Below are positions 48,201 to 60,200 of a stretch of 62,000 nt of DNA, one piece after another. The DNA comes from Acanthaster planci (lineage: Eukaryota; Echinodermata; Asteroidea; Valvatida; Acanthasteridae): positions 2,951,407 to 3,013,406 of the forward strand of contig NW_019091365.1 of NCBI RefSeq assembly GCF_001949145.1, given 5' to 3'. The notes beneath the pieces are model-generated. The model worked only from the letters and a program-made list of their open reading frames with translations. It was not told the origin of the DNA and made no database searches. The position numbers and the translations under genes are program-made. Within the stretch, counting starts at the first letter, position 1, and each line of letters begins with the position of its first letter.

Positions 48201-51200
48201 AATGTATGTAAATTTGTGATACATGCACCTCACACAGCATGAATATTTCTACGGGTACAAGCAAGCCCAACGTCGTGAGGATGATATCGCCATCGTCAAT
48301 GCTGGCATGAGGGTGGTCTTCAAGCCTGGTACTGATAAAGTGCAGGATTGCACGCTGGCCTATGGTGGTATGGCGCCAACAACTGTCCTGGCTACAAAGA
48401 CAATGAACGCCATTAAAGGAAGGTGGGAATTACGTCCAGACATTTTTCCTTAAACAGAACGTCCATTCTGATAGTGTCTTTTCACAAAGATTCCAATTTT
48501 GTCTGCGCCCCAAGCTTACAAAGATATAAAGGATACAAAATACAAAATTTAAATGAGCTCCTGTAATAAATTGATTTTCAAAAAATCCTTGCCCTAGATC
48601 TTGGAGTGAAGGCTTAGTGGATGCCATGACTCCACTACTGGTCGAGGATCTACCGCTGCCACCCGGCTCTCCAGGCGGTATGGAGCCTTACAGACAGTCG
48701 CTCACCCTTAGCTTCTTCTTCAAGTTCTACTTGGCCGTCCTAGAGCAGATTAAACTTAGTCAGGTGACCTGGGCAAGTCAATTTTGCTGTCCTTGATAGG
48801 CCACTGAAGATGAGGAATAATACTGAAACAGGTCAAAATAGCACTCACTGACAGAACAATCCTTTTCTCTCAATTCTAGTCTTAAACATAGCGGTATGTC
48901 ATATAATTCTTTCATGATTTTGAACGGAAAGGGGCACCTTTACGGAGTGATGCTGACACCCGCATGTAGAGGGGAGGAAGGGGCACATATTCCTTCGAAG
49001 CTACCCACCTGCCCATCACACTGTTCCCTCCATTCAAGGGATTTTGACCAACTTTTTATCACCACTAATGGAAAAACATGGATTGTTAAAACAGACTTAT
49101 TACATCTTGTTAAAGGGTAGTTTCAATCAGGTTTTTAATACAAAACATCAAAACACACCTTTGTGTCTCAGCCTGATTTTCCAACTTTGTTGTCACAATT
49201 TTAAGGGGTATTTTATCGCTTTTTAGTTTGTATGCTAACGAGTATTTCCATATCCATGCATGCGAACAACATGTGATGTTTCCCGCAGTAAGAAAGCCTA
49301 AATTTTACATGGGTAAAGTTTTGTAGATTTTACTGGACTGAATTTTTCTTCTTTGCTGATTCATTGTTGATAATGTGCATAGTAGTAAGTGAGCACCACC
49401 CCCTTTCTCAGAAATGTTTTCAGTAAGAAAATTCTGGGTTCACAATCGTAATAGAAAAACACCTGTGGCATGAACTCTATCTTTCCTTTGTGACATCACT
49501 GCAACAGCGCCCTCACATATCTAGGAAATCATGAAATATTTAAGTGTCTTAGAAATGCACTGTTTAGTGCGCATAATCTAATGGAAATGTAAAAGAGTTT
49601 TTATACATTGACGAAGAGTACAAAGCTAGACAAAATTATGTCTAAGAAAAATTCATGCGGCCACACTTTAAGGATTCAAGCTTAATAGGAGCGAAGTAGG
49701 CCTTGGAAAGCCCGCTGTAACACCGTAAAACGACATCTTTCTGGTTTTCTAGATAGTGATTAGAATACTAAGAAACCGTTGGAAAACACTTGACGTTTCG
49801 ATCAGTGTGATCTGATCGTTTGCAGGGCCATCATAACCATCTACTCGTATACTGCGTAACCGCTCCTGACACGTTTGCCATCACTTACTTGAATCCATGC
49901 TTTTAGCCGGGCTTGAGTGGTTCAGACATTCCACCATCCTACAAGTCAGCAAATCATCGTTTCCCTAGGAACTCTGCTCGAGGTTTACAACTTTTTCAGG
50001 TAAGTTGTTGTAGGTTTAGGAAAAAAGAACATGCCAAAAACTGTAAAGCCATAGATCACGCTTCTAATTTTGATGACACATAGATTTATTTTCTGTTAAT
50101 AAGGGGGCATGTGGCCTAGTGGCAAGAGTTTGTAGCTTCTGACTATAGGGTCAGGTTGCAGCACGTTGTGTTCTTGGGCAACTCACTTAACCCCACGTGT
50201 CTCTCTCCGCCCAGGAGTAAATGGGTACCTGTGAGGGCAGATATGGTTATGCTTAGCCGTTTGCGCTGAATATGGCAGCATACCAGGAAGCTGAGATGTT
50301 TTTGTGACATTGGACAGTGACTTCCAGCACATAGAAACCTTATAGTATTATCTGCTTTATAAGACTGGTTCACTGAGTCATTATTAGAAGCCATTATAGT
50401 TTGTTTACAGGTTTCCTTTAAGCCTCTGGCGGACTTTTGAAGTACATGCCCTGCTGTGCTGGTTTATGCACGTTTTTAATATGAGCAATGTTGACCGTCT
50501 GGGTACCATTCATAATTATGTTTCGCTTAATTAAGGCAGAAATAACTTGCATGTGGAATTATGTGCACTGGTAAAAGTATTTCAGCGTATAGTATCTGCC
50601 GTTGTTAATTAGGAAGTACCTTCCGGTCAACTAGACGCAGATCCTGTGGGTCGACCTTTGACCCATCATTCCGCCTTCAAACAAGTTACTGGGGAAGCTG
50701 TATTTGTGGATGATATACCACCTACCGAAGGTAAATCTATAGGAGTTCGTGATGTTTTGCTGAGAAACATGCAAACATTGGCCAAAGCCTATTTAATATT
50801 GCACTAATTTCGAAAAATTAAGCTTTCGGTGTGTAAAATGAAATATCTGCAACACAATTATGGGTTTCTGTAACTCTGTTTCTGTAATTTTTTAATTTGC
50901 TTAATATTTAGCATAACTTACATAATTTTTACACCTAACACATTTTTACTATAACACTTAAATTTCCTTGTTTATAGTACCTGTGTGGAACCATCGGTCC
51001 TAAATAAATATTAGATCAATTTAAATCCTAAAAGAGCCCAAGTTCTTTTGTTCTGAAACTTAGCAAACATGTAACGACACTCCTCACTGATAGCAAATTT
51101 TGAGGTTCATTTCAATATCAGGCAGGTTTTTGGTGTTTTGGTCGTTGTTGGTGATGATTTCAAACATGTTGGCTTGCGCGCACTAATGAACACGCAGTGG

Positions 51201-54200
51201 AAAAAGTATGGATTCGGAAAAGTGCGCGTTGTGTGAGAATGGCATGTCGTATTTTCACAAAAATTATGTCAAAAATACAGGAAGATGTGCTAAAATGCAA
51301 AGAATCGGCGCACGAAAATATATGCATTGCGTATGAGAAAGGGTTAAGATCGCAGTTGGTGCTTGTTTACTAGTCGGGTTATTGTGTCATGTATTCATAT
51401 GATACCATTGAGGAGGATGTGGGGGAGGGGACAAGGCGGGAAATATCAATGAGAAAAGAACGATTTTTTGGGGTAGAAAAGGCCTCCAAATTTAGCCTCG
51501 CTCCTCAGAAGGACCTGAAAGGTTTACCAATTTTGGGGGCCCTAACAACGTTTGCTCGCCAAAATGTCTTTCTATTGACACATACCTCCCTTTCATGGCA
51601 CCAAGCTAGGTTATTTTTAGTGTTTGAATGGATTAGTCTGATAAGGTCGTTCGAAGGTAATACAGAAAACTGTGAAGAGTGAGATATCTGAACGTGTATC
51701 TTTTAGGAGCATGGCATGCAAAAACCGCCCAGCAAGGTATCTGTGACCCACTCTGTGAAAATGAGTCTATATGTCGCCAGAGCCATTTTGGAGTAAAAAG
51801 TCCTTAAAATATTTTTGCACAGTGTAAATTAATAGGAACCCACAGCATTTTTCACCATGGAGTACCAACTTTCATCAGGATGCCAAACTTAGTGATACAT
51901 CAAAACCAAAAAAAAACTGAATTTGCTCTTTCTAGTACAAATGAAAACTCGAAGAGTGGCTCTGGCGACTTCAGACTCGTTCTCACAGAGTGGGGCACAT
52001 TTGTTTTCTAGTGAGTCTGGTCAGAATTCCATACTTTATATAAAATCAGGAATCAAGAAACCTTTGTTCTTCTTCCACGGTTTGCTCTTTGTTTGTATCC
52101 AACAGGTGAGCAATACCTCGCGCTAGTCATGAGTAAGAAGGCGCATGCAAACATTTTGTAAGTATGAAATTAGAATCGTGTAAAACTTTTGTATGATTTC
52201 TTGCCTCCTTAAACTTGCACGTCTGCTCTGCCTCAGTCCCACAACTGTCTGAATTTTGCACGTTTTTGCAAGATAATAATCGGTATTTTCATCATATTAA
52301 AGTGAACCATTTGACCATCAGTTTGAGTATGCGTTTTTTATGATAGCCTATATAAAAGGGGGCTGTTTTGATCTTTCATGTTTGTGTGATAATAATTTTT
52401 ATTAAAAAAGCAAAAATGAAGTACTTATGTTCAACAAGGTTGTTGGTTTCTATATGCCGATCAAGAAGGAAAATGGAGATTTCGTATTCCGTCTCCGCAC
52501 AAAGATTTAACGGGCGCTGTGCAGTTACAAACCAATGGTAGTTTCCTTAGTTTTACTAAAAAATATATGTTCTGAAATGCCACAGAAATATCGAATCTAC
52601 TGATGATGTCAAAATAAATATTTGTTGTTGATCTGGGCAATGTGTAGCGGCTGTGTGCAAACACTTTTGAACGTTTGTTTCATTGGGTAGGTCCGTGGAC
52701 GCTACGGCAGCTCTTGCACTGGATGGCGTCCACACGTACGTAAGCGCTGACGACGTTCCGGGAGATAACTTGGTTGGAACGTCACTGGAGTATGATGACG
52801 TCCTCTATGCAGAAGAAAAAGTAGGTTTTGTAAGTTATTAGGAGGAGCATAGTTACTCTTTGTCATCACATAAAAGTGCAAAATCAAGAGTAATTAAAGC
52901 TGCACTTCTTTAATCCACCAGGTTAATTTTGTGGGTCAAGTTATCGGGGTGATCGTGGCTGACAATCAGGCAATTGCGCAGAGAGCTGCCAAGCTGGTCC
53001 AAGTGGAATATGAAGAGCTGAGGGCGGTGTTCACCATAGAGGTAGGATACACTCTGACGGAAGGGGTGCAAGCAAGAAAGCATCGTGCATAAGAACGATG
53101 ACCAGAAGTGGGAAGTGACAAAAGTCACGCATGGCATGCAGCATGACAGGTGGCTAATAAGAAAATCATTAGTTCAATTGCAGAGTGGGAGGCAAAGTGG
53201 CCAGTAGAATGGCTGCCAGCAGCAGGCCTATCAGGCAGAATAAGGTAGACGTCGTGGGTACTTGAACCATTTCCACGTTATACATGATGTGGCCTGGGAA
53301 CCGCTGGTCCTGAATAGCATTAGGTCGCCAGCAATCAGTACAACATGTTTGCATGTATGACGATCTGCCAAGGCGGCAGAGTGGTGAGCCTGGGCCACAA
53401 AAAGTGCTTGAATAAAAAGCAGGCAGGCTGTTGGACAGAAATGCAGAATATCAAACTGAATGGCAGACAGAACTACCCTACATGAAGCAAAACAGGTTAC
53501 ATACAATGTCATTATACTGCAAATAGTTCCCGTGAGAACGTCTTCCGTTGAGACACACTCTAGGCACCAACAACGAAACATTACAACATATGCGTACGAG
53601 ACCTGTTTGTAAAGCATTCCTTAAGTCCTGGCGCTGAAAGTGATGCTCTTTGATTCACAATCAGGACGCTATTGAAGAGAACTCTTTCTTCCCCGGGAAC
53701 TGGCGCATTGAGACGGGAGACCTGAGGGAGGGTTTCGAGGGCTCTGATCACATCATCGAAGGGGAGATAAAAACTGGCGCCCAGGAGCACTTCTACCTGG
53801 AGACATTCACCACCTTGGTCATCCCAGGAGAAGGAGAGGTAGAGGTTATCGCAGCTAACCAATCACCGTCAAGAACGCAGGTATCAGCGTGCTGCCATGG
53901 AAACGGATTAAAATCTGCCATTCATTGCCCCAGGCATTTATTTAGAATATTCTAAAAGAACACAAAAACGATATTCTGCATTCATCGTCTAGTTTTTACC
54001 TGAAAACGCCAATAAAATTGTGTAATTGCTCGTTATGGCAAATTGATTATGAAAAACGACGACAGATTTTGTTCAGAAGGATTATTACAGAATGACAGAC
54101 AATAAACGTAAAGTCTCAATGATTTACTTGCTTAGATTAAAGAATTGATTGAAAAAAGCCACGGTTTGCCAAGAGTCACCTTTTTAACCGCTATTGGCAT

Positions 54201-57200
54201 CACTGATGAAGTTTGAAAGTGTTTTTTTATCTTTCAGTCAAGTTCTTGGTATAATCCAGTCAAGTTCTTGGTGTAATCCAGATTAGGCATATTGAGTGCA
54301 TTTGATTGGCTTTAAATACAATTCTTAGATACATTGAGTCACTTGAGTGCCGGGACTGCGTGGGCTCTGATAGTTAATAGCTCACATTCTTAAGGCCGGT
54401 CTTTTATTACTTCGTTAACTTCCATATTTTGCCATTTCAGTTAATTCCACAACATCCCCATATCTATTTCTCTGTTTACAACAGAGACTTGTAGCCGAAG
54501 CTTTGGGCATAGCAAGCCACAAAGTAGTGTCTCGCGTCAAACGCCTCGGCGGTGGGTTTGGAGGCAAGGAAGCCAGGGCATGTCTCCACGCAGCTATGTG
54601 TGCCGTTGCCGCCAACAAGTATATAAAGATTTTGTTCAAACAAATTGGTTAGAGTTTATCTTGATGTGCGAAATAAAGCAATGCACCAAAGTGATAGACA
54701 TTGATGTTGTTTATGAACGCCCAAGATTTGCCCAGAAGTACATGTACTACAAATAACACATAGTGCGTTGCCTTTCATGAACGCGTTGGGAGCACTCAGG
54801 TCGCAGCATTTATCCAAACAGCGTAGTTTTAATGCCCAAGATGTGCCTATTAGAATACTTAGCTGGATACATGGACGTAACGCTCACGCGGACAATAAGT
54901 GTCATTCGATTTAGACACTTACTGTCGATTCTATATATAGTTCTTATTTAGTTTGACTTATGATCGCAACAAAACGTCCTGTTGTTAATACTACCTTCCT
55001 TTTAGAGTCAGACGTCCTGTTCGATTGATGCTCGATCGGAACGAAGACATGATGATTTCAGGCACACGCCACCCGTACCTAGCCCGCTACAAAGCAGGTG
55101 TAACTAGCAATGGTCAACTGAAGGCGCTCGAGATCGATATGTACTCTAATGCTGGAAGTACTTACGACTGTTCAGCGAGTGTACGTATGATCATGTTCTA
55201 GCATGTTGACATTTTGTTTAGTCCAAACTTAATCTATCATTTATATGCATGCCCCCGCCTTTTCATTTTCATTCGCTAATTTAGCTTGGTGGCATTCCTG
55301 AAGGTCTAAAAGGAAAGCGGGTTTTCTGCTCAATATGCTGGCTCTCGGCGTTGGCATTTCAGAGAATACCCCAGACTGTACACCGTCAAGCAAGAAGTAA
55401 AGACTTGCTTGATGGAGGTGGATCTTGATTGCTTAAAGCCCTGCACTAAAAGTTGCGCAGCAGTCTCCCTGAGACAATGTACAGTTTCAGACGTGTGATT
55501 TTGTTATTGTTCTCTGCGGCCAGACCACATAACTCACCAAGGTCGACAAAAGCGTGCCTTTATGGCCTTTATTCAAAACGAGAGAGGGAACCTAGTTGCG
55601 TTTATCCCGTTTGGCAAATACCAGACGATAAAGTGTTGTGGCGACGCATGTCTTGTGCCTACTGCGCATGAGGCGTGGATTAGCGCGAATGATTTCCGTG
55701 TGAATGTGCACAGACACGCAGATTTCTTTATAGTGAGGAGCGGGCGTAAAGTGGTAATGGTATGCAAGTGTCCGCTCAGTCTTGCTGTTTTACGCCTCGT
55801 GGGTTAAATGGGCACACGCAGTGTCTTTAGTGGGTGATGACACATTAAGACGACCTATCAGAGGAGCGGATATCCGGGTCTCTCAAAAGTCAATACCAGC
55901 AGCCTTCCTTATTTTGTTCAGATAATAAACAAAAAAAAATTGAAGCATTATACTGCACAAGTGTTTACTGAACTCTTTTTCAAAATTTCTTTTTCTTCGT
56001 CTTGTTGTCGTCGTTTCAGGTACTCGAAAGGTCCATGCATCACACTGACAACTGCTACAAATGCCCTAATGTTAGAGTCACTGGGTATCTCTGCCGCACG
56101 AATCTGGCATCTAACACTGGGTTCCGCGGCTTCGGGAACCCGCAGGCCATGCTGGTAGCAGAGACTATCATGTCAGATATCGCCTTGAAATGTGGACTGA
56201 CTCAGATCAAAGTAAGTTATTATACCAAAAAGAAATGTTTCGTCCTGAGAGTGTATCCGCCTGAGTAGAAGTACCCCCCTCAGATCATCTGTAAAAAAAA
56301 ACTGCGATGGTCATGAGTGTTCAATTGCGACCGTGACGCGTGCATTTCCTAGTCGTTCGTGAACCAGCGAAGTTCAGTTCCTACCAAAAGAGCCTCCGTT
56401 GCTAAGAAAATAGCGCCCTCTCTAGGTCCAGCTCGAGGCCCATTTATAATCTTAATGGTAGTTATAATGGATTTGCTGCAGGCGATGTCGCTTAGAGGCA
56501 TTAATCTCAATCCCACCTCGGCCCCTGGTCATTATAGGTTTAGATCGAGTATCTTGCTCGCGCAGATTTCCCCCTTATAACTACATGTATTTTCTTGGTG
56601 TAATTCAGAATCTGTGTTAATTTCCCGAACGTACGTTTTATCGTCAAAACTAACCAATAGTGCGTGTGGTCGAATAATTATGAAAGACGACAAAAAAGAT
56701 TGCCAAAAAGATTGAAAAAAATGAGACAGGGCAAGATATAACATTGGCAATACTGAACGAGTTTAGAAATTGGCTCGAATGGTAACTGATCAAGCTCGTG
56801 GGGAACCTGTTTCATTTTGTTAACCCCTCAATAATATCGTTCGGAATGCAAGACATTTGGACAGGCATTTCTGCCCACAAAAGGCAGAAAATCTGAATGA
56901 GCCTAAAGGACAGGATGTCATTGAACGACTCTGTCAATTTGAATGCAGTCACGCTTGTTCTGAACTAGATCGTACTTTTGGGTCTAATTTGTAGGACAGG
57001 CCTAATTACTATGTTCGTAAATTCCTGTATTAATTTTAACACTTGGTTGTAAATAACTGAATATCGACTTTAAACCTCATTTTAAGTATTTCCCGAAAAA
57101 ATTGATGGACGCTGCCTTAATACTTGGTGCCAATTAAGTTGAATGTAAGTCTATATATACGCACAATGGTAAGAACAGCTAGTGTACAGGAAGCATTTCC

Positions 57201-60200
57201 TCAGTTCAGAAGCTGACCAAGTGTTGGCGACTGTATGGTCACATCTGTGCAGGTCAGGGACATCAACTTCTACAAGGACGGCGATGAGACATTCTACGGC
57301 GCAGAGCTGCGGCAGTGGAACCTGGAGAGGTGCTGGGACCAGTGCTTAACCAAGAGCGACTACGAACGCCGCAGACGAGACGTAGACCAATACAACAGGT
57401 GCGATTCAAACAGGAAGCATGACCTGAACTCTCAGTGAGCTGTGCACCACAGTATTCCTGCTCTTTCAGGGGTAACATAACCCATATCCAGTAGCGTTGC
57501 ATCATCGAAGGGAGGGACGCTTAGGCCTACCCCCCAGCATTTCATGAGTGCCCTTTTCCCTTATTGCACCTTTTTTCAAGAGCGCCCTGTTTGCCCCTTA
57601 TATTGTCTTCTTTGAGTGATTAAAAGATGTTGTCGAGCTTCCGCTTCCCTTTTTGGTTTTACGAAGGTCAAGTAAGCGGTTGAAAAGTCTCGCCTTTCAC
57701 CATGGATGCTGCTTACCCCTTTTCACATTTTTACCTCCCTCCATTAATGACCTTGCTATGCAAAAGTGCAACATGTGTTAGGTGTACGTCACGCAAGGCT
57801 GAAAAATGTACGGTGTGGCATCGGCGAGCTCGAGAAGCGCATATTATTAACCACGTGCGCGCAAGAGCGAGATCTTTCTCTTAGAGTGCTTTTTCTATAC
57901 CACACACATGTATACCACAAATCACGCCAGGTACTTTTTTTTTTTTACTTTTCGGCCATAGAGAGAATCGATGGAGGAAGCGTGGCATTGCCGTGACACC
58001 CACGAAATTTGGTATCTCCTTCACAATTAAGCACTGTAACCAGGTAGGTCTAGCCGCTTGGAAAATTTTGGCATGGGCTGTACTTAGTCTCATTAAATTT
58101 AGATCGCGAGCCGCGATCGAAGAGTTTTTCCCAAGGGCCAGTATAGCGTAAACCAAGGGGTGGGCCGAGTAACAGAACGCAACGCAGGTTGAAGATTTCT
58201 AGACCACGAATCAGGACGTCGGAAGAAACAAATTCTGGACAGTAAAATGTATCATATATGCAAAATCGAAATGATGGAAAAGGTAATAACAGCACTGAAT
58301 AATGCTTCCAAAGCATTCCAAAATTTTTCATCTGTACTCGTATCTTTATTGCATATTATTTTACAACGAACACCACAAGGGACGTTTGCAACGGGCAAAC
58401 CAAACCATGGCTACGCCATTGTCAAGGTCACCTAAGAATACATGCCACCGAAATATAAAAACCTGTCAAAATAGTTTTCTCTCCTACAAAATATTCCTGT
58501 AAACGAGAGACCCCAAAGACAAACTTTGGGCTTCCCCTGCACATTATATTGTAACCCAGTCTCCGCCAAGACTGGGTAGGAATTCTCTTTCCTCTGGGGG
58601 AATTAGACCCTCCAACGTTGTTAATCTCAACAATGGCTGCCCAGGTAACGGTTAGTTTATTTCAATTCATAAAATCAAACACATACACATATATATAAAA
58701 AGTGTATACAGTTGGCATAACCCAACATTACCAATACAGTGTCATACGTGAATATAAAGAAGATTAGTAACACGAAATAACCCCAGCATGAGAGTGACAA
58801 GGAATGTTAACAGGGCTATCCTTCTGTAATAGGAGCACCCAGGTATCGAATCCTACGTTGAAAACATGTCTCAGGCCTTTGCGGGAATAGTACGCCATCT
58901 TCCAGAGGTTAAATTTCTTTCCCAATTTTTCGAATGTTGCAGGCTGGTGCTTTGGTGCATATCTACAACGATGGCTCCGTCCTCGTTTCCCATGGCGGTA
59001 CTGAGATGGGTCAAGGGTTACACACCAAGATGATCCAGGTGGCCAGCAGGACGCTTAGGATTCCTCAAGAGAAGATCCACATCAGTGAAACCAGCACAAG
59101 CAGTGTGCCAAATACATCCTCGACTGCTGCTAGCTTCAGCTCTGATCTGAACGGCATGGCGGTCAAGGAGGCTTGCGAAACCCTCCTTCACCGTCTGGAA
59201 CCGTACATCCGAGATGATCCTAAAGGCTCATGGGAAGATTGGGTGGACGCAGCGTACAAAGACCGCGTCAGCCTGTCGTCCACAGGATTCGGCAAAGCGC
59301 GTGATCTATATTTTGACTGGGAGAAAGGGAGGGGTGATCCTTATGCCTATTTTGCATACGGCGTGGCTGTTTCCGAGGTAGAGATCGACTGTCTAACTGG
59401 GGATCACCAGGTGCTACGGACCGACATCGTCATGGACGTTGGTGATAGTCTAAACCCAGCAATCGACATAGGACAGGTAATTTCATAAAGTCGACCATGA
59501 TAAAGTTGCCAATGTTTCAAGAATACTGACAATAGTGAAAAAAAACTAATGTGGTGAATACGATGTTTCCTGTTCTGCTACAAATTTCTAATTGCTTCCT
59601 CAGATTGAAGGTGGCTTCATCCAAGGCTACGGCCTGTTTGTCCTGGAAGACTATCGGGTCAGCCCGTCTGGTCAGCTGCTGACCATCGGTCCAGGATTCT
59701 ACAAGATCCCGAGCTTTGGTGACATACCGGCTGAGTTCAATGTCGGCCTGTTGACTAGGTCGCCTAATCCATTTGCGATTTACTCGTCTAAGGCAAGTGT
59801 ATAAACCACATAATCTCAGGCTTTGAATGTCAGATCTCTCCCTTGCAACCACACTGCTCAGAATGATTTACAAAATGAGTGGCCAAGATTACATTTGATA
59901 TACTCCAGTTTCTCTCATTCCTATATGTCAAGAACTGAACAGAATGCTACAAATTAATTTTTACGACACATCAGGTCTGGTGTAAGTGAGAATCACGAAG
60001 TTTTGTGTTTAATTTTTCGCAGGCTGTTGGAGAACCTCCTTTGTTCCTTGCAGCCTCTGTCTTCTTTGCCATCAAGGATGCCATCCAATCAGCTAGGGAT
60101 AATGCTGGCATCTCCAGGGCATTTCGACTGGACAGTCCAGCCACGGCAGAGAGAATCCGAATGGCATGCCAAGACCAATTCACAAATCAGGTAACATCCG

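Noticed and set aside
53231-53617. 128-codon minus-strand frame in XDH-B intron 19 as a nested gene
   Set aside because: No family resemblance or supporting signals; kept only as an unexplained frame.
58560-58590. Small hairpin cccagtct/agactggg in XDH-B intron 25 as a terminator or miRNA
   Set aside because: Only eight paired bases; such hairpins are expected by chance in 62 kb.
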